Positions 54,519 through 63,454 of a stretch of DNA of 64,000 bases are shown piece after piece. This stretch comes from Dyella monticola (GTDB lineage Bacteria; Pseudomonadota; Gammaproteobacteria; Xanthomonadales; Rhodanobacteraceae). Both the position numbers and the translations under genes were made by a program. The number at the start of each line of letters is the position of its first letter. Position 1 is the stretch's first letter. The notes beneath the pieces were generated by a model. It was not told the DNA's origin. It was given only the letters and a program-made list of their open reading frames with translations, and ran no database searches. The stretch lies in assembly GCF_003363155.1 (NCBI RefSeq), contig NZ_QRBE01000011.1:1-64000 (forward strand), in the 5' to 3' direction.

Positions 54519-56408
54519 TCAAAGATCGATCTTGGTGCCGATCTCGACCAGACGCGGTGCGGGTATGCCGTAGTACAGCACGGCTGGCTGGGCGTTCCTG
54601 TAGAGGTAGATGAACAGGGACTTCCGCCAACGCCAGATGCGATCCTTGCGTTCGGCAGTAATCTTGTCGTTGCCTATGAAATAGGTGAGTTCTTCGCCAT
54701 TGAGCGCCGGCTCGAAATCCAATGCCTCAAGACCTGCAGGCACGTCGATACGTTCATTGAAACCGAAGCGCAAGCGAATCCAATAGAACCCTTCGCCGAG
54801 GTCTTTCACTTCGCTGCGTCGATCGCTCTTCACGCGTGGCGCGTCACCGTCGTCATCGACATGCAGCAGTATGTTGCGGCCATGCAAGACCTGGTTATGC
54901 CGCAGGTTTTGCAGTAACGCTTGCGGCGCCCACCGGGCGCTGCGGGTAAGGAACACCGCAGTGCCTTCGGCGCGCAGAGGGCAGCGTTTGATCGTTTCGC
55001 GGATCAGTTCATCGAGCTTTTCGCCCTTGGCATGGAGTCGTTGCAGCACCATCATTCGTCCGCGGCGCCATGTGGTCATGATGACCATGGTGGCTGCGGC
55101 GAGCAGCAGCGGAAACCAGCCGCCCTCAGGCAGCTTGAGCAAATTGGCGATAAAGAATGCGCCATCGATGACGCCGAACAGAACCCCGAAGCCCACGAGC
55201 TTGAGCACACCCCACCGCCACCGCCGCGTGGCCACGAGCAGCAGCAGGATCGTCGTGATCAACATGGTGCCGCTGACTGCAATGCCGTAAGCCCCGGCGA
55301 GCCGCTGCGAGGAACGAAAGATGAGCACACTCGCCATCACGGCCGCACACAGCAACATGTTTACCGCGGGCAGATAGATCTGGCCTTCCATGTCTTTGGA
55401 GGTATGCAGGATGCGGGCGCGCGGCAGGTAACCCAGCTGTATGCCCTGACGGACCATGGAAAAGGTGCCGGAGACGACCGCCTGCGAGGCGATGACGGTC
55501 GCGCAGGTCGCCAGTGCCACCATCGGATAGAGCAGCGCGTGCGGAACCATGCGATAGAACGGCGTGCCGCTGTTGCCCGGTTGCGCCAGCAACAAGGCGC
55601 CTTGGCCGAAGTAATTCAGCAACAAGGCCGGCAGCGCCAGACACAGCCAGGACAGTCGAATCGGCTTGGTACCGAAATGGCCGATATCGGCGTAGAGCGC
55701 TTCCGCGCCGGTCAGCACCAGCACGATGGCGCCGAGCGATGCGAATCCCTTGAAGCCGTTATGAGCCATGTACAGCACCGCATACTGTGGATTGGCCGCG
55801 CGGAATACGCCCGGATGCTGCACGATTGCACTGACGCCCAGTGCCGCGATGGACAGCAGCCATACCATCATCAATGGGCCGAACACGCGTCCGATCAGCG
55901 AGCTGCCGCTTCGCTGCAGGAGAAAGAGTCCAGCCAGGATCATTATCGCGATCGGTAGCACCCAGGCCTTGAATGCGGGCGTGGCCAACTGCAAGCCTTC
56001 CACCGCAGAGAGTACCGAAATGGACGGCGTGATCACGCTGTCGCCGAAGAACAAGGCAGCACCGCAAAGCCCCAGCAGGATCGTCAATCCGGTAAGGCGC
56101 CCGCGCCCGCGCATGGCACCGCGCGCGAGAGCACCGAGTGCCATCATGCCGCCTTCTCCGTGATTGTCTGCGCGCATTACGATCAGCACGTACTTGCCCG
56201 TTACGACCATCAACAGCGCATACAAGCACAGCGACAGCACACCCAACACATTGTCGTGGCTGGGTTGGACGCCTTGTTCGCCGAAAGCCTGTTGCAGCGA
56301 ATACAGCGGGCTGGTTGCAATATCGCCAAACACGACGCCGGTGGCGGCCAGTGCGAGTGCCGGCAGTGATCGCTGCTGCTTGGATTTCGTCGTGCCGCGG
56401 TCGGCCAT
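54519..56408 (-). CDS. kup: Kup low-affinity potassium transporter
   Basis: Potassium uptake protein of 629 residues. TGVVFGDIATSPLYSLQQAF at the N-terminus and ADNHGEGGMMALGAL are signature segments, followed by about 12 membrane segments and a cytoplasmic C-terminal domain. It starts at ATG 56408; a GTG at 56417 would add three residues. Confidence 0.96.
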   Translation of the reverse strand: MADRGTTKSKQQRSLPALALAATGVVFGDIATSPLYSLQQAFGEQGVQPSHDNVLGVLSLCLYALLMVVTGKYVLIVMRADNHGEGGMMALGALARGAMRGRGRLTGLTILLGLCGAALFFGDSVITPSISVLSAVEGLQLATPAFKAWVLPIAIMILAGLFLLQRSGSSLIGRVFGPLMMVWLLSIAALGVSAIVQHPGVFRAANPQYAVLYMAHNGFKGFASLGAIVLVLTGAEALYADIGHFGTKPIRLSWLCLALPALLLNYFGQGALLLAQPGNSGTPFYRMVPHALLYPMVALATCATVIASQAVVSGTFSMVRQGIQLGYLPRARILHTSKDMEGQIYLPAVNMLLCAAVMASVLIFRSSQRLAGAYGIAVSGTMLITTILLLLVATRRWRWGVLKLVGFGVLFGVIDGAFFIANLLKLPEGGWFPLLLAAATMVIMTTWRRGRMMVLQRLHAKGEKLDELIRETIKRCPLRAEGTAVFLTRSARWAPQALLQNLRHNQVLHGRNILLHVDDDGDAPRVKSDRRSEVKDLGEGFYWIRLRFGFNERIDVPAGLEALDFEPALNGEELTYFIGNDKITAERKDRIWRWRKSLFIYLYRNAQPAVLYYGIPAPRLVEIGTKIDL

Positions 56409-56719
56409 GACATTCACAATGCAAATGTGTTGCTGCGTTCACTTTCGAAAATAGATGAGCGATGGTGCAAACGGTGTCATCAGGTTTTCGTTCGCGGCTG
56501 CCGATCCGCAGCCGCATGGGGAACATCGCACGCAAGCAGCTGCCACACGGTGCCGCTTACCGTCGTCCCTCCGATTCTCCTCGCCATTGCAGCGAGGTCG
56601 CGATGGAAGCGAAGTGTTATTGATCAAACCCTCACTCGTTGCTTCCATGGGTATCACAGGCCTGTACGCACTATCTCCAGTACCTCACAAGCATCACTCA
56701 TCTTCTGTCGGAGAACGTC
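56409..56719. other. divergent promoter spacer
   Basis: About 310 bases between kup and the PRC-barrel gene. No gene is supported. CGGAGAA precedes the PRC start. Confidence 0.5.
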
Positions 56720-57061
56720 ATGGCCCATTCATCCCACTTTCTCACCGCCTCAACGTTAACGGGCGACAAGGTCACGAACCTCAAGGGCGAGTCGCTGGGC
56801 GATCTGAAAGACATCATGATCGATACGGACAGCGGAAGCATTGCCTACGGAGTGCTTTCATTTGGCGGGGTCCTGGGTATGGGCGAAAAGCTTTTCGCGG
56901 TGCCATGGGAAGCCCTGCGCGTCGATAGCGCCAAGCACGAACTTGTCCTCAACGTCGAAAAAGATCGGCTCAAGGATGCGCCCGGTTTCGATAAGGACCA
57001 TTGGCCGAATTTCGCCGACACCACCTTTGTCAACTCGATTCGACAGTACTACATCCAGTGA
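56720..57061 (+). CDS. PRC-barrel domain protein
   Basis: Protein of 113 residues covering a single PRC-barrel: LTGDKVTNLKGESLGDLKDI, then AYGVLSFGGVLGMGEKLFA and VPWEAL. Such stand-alone proteins are common in stress-linked operons and have no enzymatic role known. A terminator follows. Confidence 0.9.
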   Translation: MAHSSHFLTASTLTGDKVTNLKGESLGDLKDIMIDTDSGSIAYGVLSFGGVLGMGEKLFAVPWEALRVDSAKHELVLNVEKDRLKDAPGFDKDHWPNFADTTFVNSIRQYYIQ

Positions 57062-57097
57062 CGGCCCCTCGGCCAAGTAGGGCGGCCAACTGCAATG

Positions 57098-57128
57098 ACA
57101 AAGGCCCCGAGATCATCGGGGCCTTTGT
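57098..57128. terminator. strong symmetric terminator hairpin
   Basis: ACAAAGGCCCCGA (57098-57110) and TCGGGGCCTTTGT (57116-57128) pair perfectly over 13 bases with a 5-base loop. It can terminate the PRC gene rightward and the convergent DUF4124 gene leftward. Confidence 0.85.
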
Positions 57129-57146
57129 GCCATTCATCTGGAAACG

Positions 57147-57875
57147 TTATTGAAATTTGTCGACGACGAGTGTGTGACCGTCAAAATGCGCCCACACACC
57201 GTGGCCTTGCACCGAAGTGAGGTCGACTCCGGCAAACAACGCCTGGTGCGTGAACTTCGCAGTGGGGCCGCTATACGAGACGCCGTTATAACGAATCGGA
57301 CCGCGCGGTGACAATGACCCATCGGCATTGGTTGTGAACACCATTGCCCAGGGCAGCTCATGCGCATCGGACGACACGCCAGGTGGTGCCGGCACCGCTG
57401 CGTTCTTCGTGGAGAGTTGCGCCAGTGCCTCGAACTCTAGTTTCAACTTCTCGCGCTGCTGAGGCGATAAGCCACCACTTTGTGGCTGCGGTGTGTCCTG
57501 TGACTTGGGCGGCAACGGAGTAGATGAGCCTTGGATATCGCGTTGTGATAAATCGTCCAGCTGCCCATATCTCCTGGCAAGCGCTATCGCGGAGTCCAAA
57601 TGATGTGTTCGAATTAATTGATCGACTAAAGCCTTGACCTGTTCCGGACTTAGCCGACCACTAGCTGTACTAGCGGATGGCTTACTCCCGTATGAGCGAG
57701 CAGGTGGCGTGGCGGTGTCTGGACTGGCTGTCGACATGGGCTGAATATTAGGCGCGCCAGGGCATGGGCTGTCCTGAAAGGCTGGAGTCCCGTCCTTCTG
57801 AACGCATTTATAAATCGCTTGCCCGTGAGCCGTGAACGTCAACAGGCTCAGCATCACGCATAGATACCGGCGCAT
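57147..57875 (-). CDS. DUF4124 domain secreted protein
   Basis: Protein of 242 residues with a signal peptide (MRRYLCVMLSLLTFTAHGQA) followed at once by IYKCVQKDGTPAFQDSPC, the DUF4124 pattern with two Cys. A Pro/Ser-rich linker and helical middle follow. The C-terminal 60 residues (RGPIRYNGVSYSGPTAKFTH) look beta-rich. Function unknown. Confidence 0.85.
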   Translation of the reverse strand: MRRYLCVMLSLLTFTAHGQAIYKCVQKDGTPAFQDSPCPGAPNIQPMSTASPDTATPPARSYGSKPSASTASGRLSPEQVKALVDQLIRTHHLDSAIALARRYGQLDDLSQRDIQGSSTPLPPKSQDTPQPQSGGLSPQQREKLKLEFEALAQLSTKNAAVPAPPGVSSDAHELPWAMVFTTNADGSLSPRGPIRYNGVSYSGPTAKFTHQALFAGVDLTSVQGHGVWAHFDGHTLVVDKFQ

Positions 57876-58072
57876 TCCCTCTCCCCCGAGTTCGATGTGA
57901 CGTGACTTTACAGACGACCATATCCCACTGGCAACGTGCGGACCACAAAGGCACGAAGGACGCTGCGTAAAAGGACCGCCGCCGGATCCAAGTCCGGATC
58001 GCGGGCGGACATCATGCGATTGAGTGTTCTCGGCAGTTCTTTATGAGGCCATCCGCGGTGACGGATTGTCGC

Positions 58073-58807
58073 TCAATCCGGTAAAACCGTATTCCAATGT
58101 TCGTTGATGACAAAGGCGCACAAGCCATCATCCGTCCGCAACCTCTTGGGCGAACCAAAACGTGCACAAAAGACGGTTTCGGTTGCAGCGTCGCTTTCAC
58201 GAATAATTTTAAGCAGTTGCAGGTCCGTGAAATCTTCGCGAACTATCCAATAGGTTTTCCCACCACTATCGATGTGCGAGGCAGACACCTTCGATGGAAC
58301 CGCATCATCGCCAAGAGGCGCTTCACCCAAACTCTTTGTCACTTGATCTCGCTCAGTGAGATACCGCTTCAGCAATTGAGGATCAACCGTGCTGTGCGGA
58401 TCTTGGCCTTGATAGACCGACTTCGTGATTCCGTTTACATACGCCTCGTAGCCGGCATCGTCCCCGGTAACCTCGCGCGCGGCCAACCCAGGGGATTGTT
58501 TCGTTCTGTCGATTCCTCGCGCCTCATACTGGCAATCCAATGGGTCGATGTATTTGGCTGAGAACATGCAATTGTAAAAACTGCGGTTGTAAAAGTTTTT
58601 CCCCTGCACGCAAGACGCTATAAAGGAAGCATCCATCGGCGAGCTCTCTGAGAACGGGAAATTGAAGAACTCGCGACGAACCAGCCGCACACACTCATCG
58701 TGCGTGAGCAGAGTTTGGGGATCACCTGCAGACACGGGGCTAAAGAGGCAAACGTTTGCAACCAGGCATTCGAAAAAAATGCACAAGACTAAAAGCGAAC
58801 GACGCAT
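58073..58807 (-). CDS. exported protein of unknown function
   Basis: Protein of 244 residues with a signal peptide (MRRSLLVLCIFFECLVANVC). The mature part has several Cys (in ASCVQG, YNCMF and DCQYEA) that may form disulphides. No family recognised. It lies in a lower-GC stretch than its neighbours and stands alone. Confidence 0.75.
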   Translation of the reverse strand: MRRSLLVLCIFFECLVANVCLFSPVSAGDPQTLLTHDECVRLVRREFFNFPFSESSPMDASFIASCVQGKNFYNRSFYNCMFSAKYIDPLDCQYEARGIDRTKQSPGLAAREVTGDDAGYEAYVNGITKSVYQGQDPHSTVDPQLLKRYLTERDQVTKSLGEAPLGDDAVPSKVSASHIDSGGKTYWIVREDFTDLQLLKIIRESDAATETVFCARFGSPKRLRTDDGLCAFVINEHWNTVLPD

Positions 58808-58991
58808 TTTTCTTCCCTCCCTGTAATGCTATGCGGTTACTGCAAATAGCCGAATTTACTCTGCATTTCACCTGACCTGATGTCAGCCATGGATCTCCGG
58901 CAGAGTGGACATGGACATCTACCGTTCGCACGCCCGTGGAAGCTCCGACGAAGTCAGCTCCGGGTCAAGAGGCGACAACCACACACAAAAT

Positions 58992-59447
58992 CTAATCCGA
59001 AGTCTTGCTGTGATGAAGTGCCTTGGCGACAAGTTTTTGCAACGCGAGGCATTCGTTATCGCTCAATCCGCCAAATGAATCGGCAAGGACATCCAGCACG
59101 ACTTGCCTGCCTTCCTTAAGAAGCCGCTCGCCTTTGGGGGTGAGACTTAGCGCGAAGGCACGCCCTACTGTTGGTGTGCGGCGAACAAGTGACGCCCGCT
59201 CCATCCGTGTCACCAATGCTCCAAATGCTTGAGCGGAGTTGAACGTGAGCTCGGCCAATCTTAATTGGGAGCTTTCCGGGTGGCGCGCGATTTCGCGTAA
59301 GGCATGCCATTGCACCAGGCTGACACCAAGCGCCGTCAACCTGGTATCCAGGGTTCTGTGATGTTGATCCTGCAGGCGTTTAATCGATAAGCCCAAGTTT
59401 TCGAGGGGCGTCATGGCCACTGCGGATTCGGTTGGCTTGTTTGACAT
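58992..59447 (-). CDS. MarR family transcriptional regulator
   Basis: Winged-helix regulator of 151 residues. The DNA-binding region SSQLRLAELTFNSAQAFGAL and the wing around VRRTPTVGRAFALSLTPKGE are typical of MarR proteins. It is divergent from an alpha/beta hydrolase gene, with a palindrome between the two, so the likely target is that gene and itself. Confidence 0.9.
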   Translation of the reverse strand: MSNKPTESAVAMTPLENLGLSIKRLQDQHHRTLDTRLTALGVSLVQWHALREIARHPESSQLRLAELTFNSAQAFGALVTRMERASLVRRTPTVGRAFALSLTPKGERLLKEGRQVVLDVLADSFGGLSDNECLALQKLVAKALHHSKTSD

Positions 59448-59454
59448 ATAAATG

Positions 59455-59468
59455 TGTTTATATAAACA
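59455..59468. promoter_or_regulatory. palindromic operator, probable MarR-type site
   Basis: TGTTTATATAAACA is a perfect 14-bp palindrome, 8 bases upstream of the MarR start and 32 bases before the hydrolase start. The AT-rich surroundings suggest it overlaps the two promoters. Confidence 0.7.
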
Positions 59469-59499
59469 TCGTTATATACTAACCCCTTCGGAGCCAAAA

Positions 59500-60276
59500 G
59501 TGGATATCTCCTCGCCCCAGCTGCTGTTCGCTGAAACGTTGGAACTCTCCTTTTTCGACCACGGCAGCGGTCGCCCCTACCTCTTGTTACACGGCGGAGC
59601 CGGCCCGCAGTCGATGAACGGTCTGGCTGCGGCCTTGCAAACGAGCCATCGCAGCATCGCTCCCACCCACCCCGGCTTCGACGGCAAACCGCGGCCCGAC
59701 TGGTTCGGCCGTATCAACGATCTGGCGCTCGCCTACTTGGCTCTGTTGGAGCGCCTGGCCTTGCAAGACGTGGTGATCGTTGGCAATTCCATCGGTGGTT
59801 GGATCGCTGCCGAGATGGCTTTGCGCAATTCGCCACGTATCGCGGGAATCGTGTTGCTCAATGCGTGCGGCATTGATACCGGTTCTTCGGCCAAGCAAAT
59901 CGTTGACCCGATGAAGCTCTCTCCGGCCGATCGCGCAGCGCTCGCTTTTCACGATCCGGCTCGTTACGCCATCGCTCCGACCTCTCCCGCGGCGTTGGCG
60001 CAGATGGCCGAGAATCAGGGCACCCTGCGCGTCTATTCCGGCGAACACTTTATGCACGACCCTTCCTTGTACGGCCGCCTGTCGCGCATGCCCGTTCCTT
60101 CGCTAGTGGCTTGGGGGGAGAGCGACGGTATTGTCGATGTCGCGTACGGGCAACGATTTGCAGGCGCCATGCCCTATTCGCGCTTGGAGCTTGTGCCGCA
60201 GGCAGGACATTTCCCCCATATCGAGCAGCTTGGCAAAGTCGTGGCATTGATCGAAGCCTTCGAAAATCGCGCGTAG
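59500..60276 (+). CDS. alpha/beta hydrolase
   Basis: Hydrolase of about 258 residues. The oxyanion motif LLLHGGAGPQS, the nucleophile elbow GNSIGG, an acidic residue in WGESDGIVD and His in QAGHFPHIEQ form the full triad. A GTG at 59500 with GGAG upstream is preferred; an ATG at 59452 would place coding sequence over the operator. Substrate unknown; induction by a MarR ligand is likely. Confidence 0.85.
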   Translation: MDISSPQLLFAETLELSFFDHGSGRPYLLLHGGAGPQSMNGLAAALQTSHRSIAPTHPGFDGKPRPDWFGRINDLALAYLALLERLALQDVVIVGNSIGGWIAAEMALRNSPRIAGIVLLNACGIDTGSSAKQIVDPMKLSPADRAALAFHDPARYAIAPTSPAALAQMAENQGTLRVYSGEHFMHDPSLYGRLSRMPVPSLVAWGESDGIVDVAYGQRFAGAMPYSRLELVPQAGHFPHIEQLGKVVALIEAFENRA

Positions 60277-60317
60277 CGCTCACCGCTACGCGCCTAGTTC
60301 GTAGATAGACGCCCAAT

Positions 60318-61478
60318 TTACCGATCGGGCCAGTACCATGCCGGCTCATCCAGCTCGCGCAATCCTGCAATACGCGTTTGGCTGAGTTCTTTTTCCAGAG
60401 AAATGACGTTGCACAATGGAATGTCTTCGAGTGCCGCGATAAGGCGTGCAGCATGCGACACCACCCACACCTGGCTTCGCAAAGCCGCATGCGCGATCAA
60501 TCGCGCCAAGGCCGGCAGAAGGTCGGGGTGCAGGCTGGTCTCGGGCTCATTCAGCACCATCAGCGGTGGTGGCCGCGGTGTATGCAAGGCAGCGATCCAT
60601 AGCAGATAGCGCAGCGTTCCGTCCGAGAGTTCGGCGGCCGACAGCGAGCGCAACAGGCCATGCTGCGTGAACATCACGCTGAAGCGACCATCACTTACGG
60701 CCACATCGACGGACGCACCCGGAAAGGCATCCTGGACCGCGGCATCGAGCGCCTGGCGATCGCCAATCTCGCAAATGGTCTGCCAGGCTGCCGCGAGATC
60801 GCCGCCGTCATGATTGAGGACTGGCGTGCGCGTGCCAAGCTGCGTCAAGCGTGCCGGTGCCGCCGCATCTGAGCGGAAGTGGTCGTAGAAGCGCCAGGCG
60901 CGTATCGACTCGCGCATCGTCATCACTTCCGGCGCACGTTCCGGGTCCGCCATCTGCGTGAAGACGCTTTCGAACGCGTTGAGATGCTCGGCCACGACGC
61001 GCCAGCTTCGCCCGACCTTGATGCGGGCCATGGCGCCGCGGCGATCCACCAAAACATTGGACGCGCGCAGGAACGGACCGGACCAGATCGCTTCGCACTT
61101 GATCTCCGGATCGAGCGCGAAGGCGCCACCCGGGGGTGATGGAAACCCCAGATCGATCGCGTAACCAAAGTCTTCGCCGGCAAACCCCAGCTTGAGCGCC
61201 ACCGGTTCTTGTCGCGGGCCGCCCTGTATCGGCACCTCGCCTTGCCGCATTCGCCGTGTGATGTGTTCCGGCCCGGCCCATAGCGTTGACGGCAAGCCCC
61301 CTTCGCGTGCCAGCGCATTCACCACGCCGCCATGTGCCGTTTCCGCCAGCAATCGCAGAGCGCGATAGAGGTTCGATTTACCGCTACCGTTGGCACCTGT
61401 AATCAGATTCAATTGACCCAGAGGAAGGGTGATGGATCTGAGTGAGCGGTAGTTGGCGATGGCTAGCGTATTGAGCAT
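60318..61478 (-). CDS. AAA family ATPase, SMC/RecF-like
   Basis: P-loop ATPase of 386 residues. Walker A is GANGSGKSN near residues 29-37, and Walker B with its signature is VLNEPETSLHPDL, followed by VVSHAARLI. It has an ABC/SMC-type head without a long coiled coil and without a TOPRIM domain. Similar proteins are usually of unknown function, some in defence systems; no partner gene is adjacent here. Confidence 0.87.
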   Translation of the reverse strand: MLNTLAIANYRSLRSITLPLGQLNLITGANGSGKSNLYRALRLLAETAHGGVVNALAREGGLPSTLWAGPEHITRRMRQGEVPIQGGPRQEPVALKLGFAGEDFGYAIDLGFPSPPGGAFALDPEIKCEAIWSGPFLRASNVLVDRRGAMARIKVGRSWRVVAEHLNAFESVFTQMADPERAPEVMTMRESIRAWRFYDHFRSDAAAPARLTQLGTRTPVLNHDGGDLAAAWQTICEIGDRQALDAAVQDAFPGASVDVAVSDGRFSVMFTQHGLLRSLSAAELSDGTLRYLLWIAALHTPRPPPLMVLNEPETSLHPDLLPALARLIAHAALRSQVWVVSHAARLIAALEDIPLCNVISLEKELSQTRIAGLRELDEPAWYWPDR

Positions 61479-61511
61479 GTCCGGTGCTGCGATAGGCTGG
61501 GTGACTGACGA

Positions 61512-61895
61512 TCAACTCAGCGCCATGATCTGATGCGCCACGTAGACGATGAGAAATAGCGCCATCGCGATCAGCGCGGCAGCCATCAGGCGCTCGAATA
61601 GCCTTCCGCCGTAGGCAAAGGTTTCATCACTGCTGATGAGCTTCCTGTTTCGATAGAACCGAAAGGTGGCGAACAAAACGATCAGGGCGCCAAAGAGCAG
61701 AAGCATCAGGCCTAGCCATTCGGATGCGCGGGTGTGCAGGTTGGAAATGGGCTGGCCGCCCGCACGACTGGCGTAGGAGAGGAAGATATCGAATCGCTCC
61801 AGCAGGAATCCAAACGCCATGACGGTGATGGCCGTACGAACCCAGGCCAGATAGGTGCGCTCATTCGCAGCGTGGTCAGTGAAACGCGGAATCAT
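61512..61895 (-). CDS. DUF202 (YidH-type) membrane protein
   Basis: Protein of 127 residues with three membrane segments. The opening RFTDHAANERTYLAWVRTAI is the conserved DUF202 motif. Function unknown. It precedes the AAA ATPase in the same direction, with 33 bases between. Confidence 0.9.
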   Translation of the reverse strand: MIPRFTDHAANERTYLAWVRTAITVMAFGFLLERFDIFLSYASRAGGQPISNLHTRASEWLGLMLLLFGALIVLFATFRFYRNRKLISSDETFAYGGRLFERLMAAALIAMALFLIVYVAHQIMALS

Positions 61896-62043
61896 GGTGT
61901 GTATCTCATAACGCGCAGTTGAACAGCGTTTGACGGCGTTGCATCGTGACGTGCGTTCCTTGCGTGAGCTTAGTAAGCACGTAACGTCATGCGCACTGTA
62001 TCCGCTCAGCAGTAGCCGCGACTTTCGTTACCTCAACTATCCA

Positions 62044-63108
62044 TCACGACGCCGACCGCTTCCTTACCTTTTCTACCACTTCAGTAATGGCCTGCACGAC
62101 CACATCCGGCTTCGCCAGCTGGAGATATTCGGTAGAGCTGTCGATCAAAATCTGCCGACCTTCGCTGGAACGCGCGGCTAGTTCCGCCTGATTGGCCAGC
62201 ATGGCCTGGTTGACCTTGGTGCGCTCCGCCAGTGGCAGGCCTGATTGCTCGTTGGTACCGCTTAGTATCACGAATGGCTTGTCGCCAAAATCGAAATGCG
62301 TTGCCTGAAAGACCTTTTCCGCCGGAGACAGCGTGTTGTTGGCCGCTGGCGTGGTATCGACATCTTGCGTGTAAATGGCCGACTGCTCGGTTGGACGAGA
62401 TAGTTGGGTATCGAGCAAGTGATGCAGTGCTGCATCGTGATGGGGCGGGTCATCCAGGCACGTTGCGTACTGCGACGGTTTGGCGATAAGCGCGCCACGC
62501 CGGGCCAGGGTAAGGCAGTCGCGTGCTTGCGCAATATCGCGCTGCTCATCGCTGCGCCATGTAGTCAACCAGGGTTGGTCGAGCACGCTCAGCGCTGATT
62601 GGTCCAAGCCGGGGCTGTCCGGATCGATCAACACCATGCCGCCGACTTGTTGGCCATAGGTGGCGGCATAAAAAGCCGCGTAGAGCCCGCCATCCGAATG
62701 TCCGACCAGCACGATCGGTCGGCCGATATGCGCGCGATCAAGCAGGCCGTGCAGGTCAGCGATCACATGCATGAGGGTCGTTGGATAAGGCGAAGGATCG
62801 CTAAAGCCCATGCCCGCCCGGTCGTAACTGCAAACACGGGTAACGTTGGCAACGCGCGCCTGCACCGCCTGAAAACTGAGGCTGTCATCACCCCCACCCG
62901 CCTCCATGACCACCGTTGGCGAGCCGCTGCCCAGGCAGAACAGGTTCAGGCGACGACCATCAGCAAGCGTCACCAAGGTCTGCGGATGCTCGTAGGCTGA
63001 GGTGGGCACCTCGCCTGGCGAAGCGGCGTGCGCATGACCCATGGCGGGGGCGCCCGCGAGAAAGCAACCCAGTACCAGGGCGTTTGCACGCTTCAAGCTT
63101 ACGGACAT
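62044..63108 (-). CDS. secreted alpha/beta hydrolase
   Basis: Protein of about 354 residues. The start at 63108 follows AAAGGGG and gives a signal peptide (VSLKRANALVLGCFLAGAP region). The nucleophile is in GHSDGG, preceded by CSYDRAGMGFSDP. The family is the broad alpha/beta hydrolase fold; substrate unknown. An extended frame to 63267 has no support. Confidence 0.87.
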   Translation of the reverse strand: MSVSLKRANALVLGCFLAGAPAMGHAHAASPGEVPTSAYEHPQTLVTLADGRRLNLFCLGSGSPTVVMEAGGGDDSLSFQAVQARVANVTRVCSYDRAGMGFSDPSPYPTTLMHVIADLHGLLDRAHIGRPIVLVGHSDGGLYAAFYAATYGQQVGGMVLIDPDSPGLDQSALSVLDQPWLTTWRSDEQRDIAQARDCLTLARRGALIAKPSQYATCLDDPPHHDAALHHLLDTQLSRPTEQSAIYTQDVDTTPAANNTLSPAEKVFQATHFDFGDKPFVILSGTNEQSGLPLAERTKVNQAMLANQAELAARSSEGRQILIDSSTEYLQLAKPDVVVQAITEVVEKVRKRSAS

Positions 63109-63454
63109 AGTCCCCTTTCCTTTGGCGTGAAAAGTCCCGCCTGTCGGTATGACCATTATCTCCGCGCCGGGCTGCGGGCGTTCACCCGTGCTGTCGCTTC
63201 GACCCAGGTCCCAAGCCCAGGCCCCAAGGGCATCAAACTCCATTTCGCCCATGGAGCCTGCCTGCACTTAGTGAAGTGCCTGGCGCTGGCTGCCCCAGGT
63301 GGATATCCCGGCATTTCTGCAGGGCCCCAAAAACGGGTAACCGCCCTACCAACGCGTCCTGGAAAGCCGTACAGCGGTACGGATCGGCCGGATCGGACGA
63401 CCGGATCGCTTCGGACCGGCATTCTGCGGCCATCTTTGTACTGGAGGTCGCCCT
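63109..63454. other. divergent spacer
   Basis: About 345 bases with no supported gene, between the secreted hydrolase and the serine hydrolase at the window end. Confidence 0.5.
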
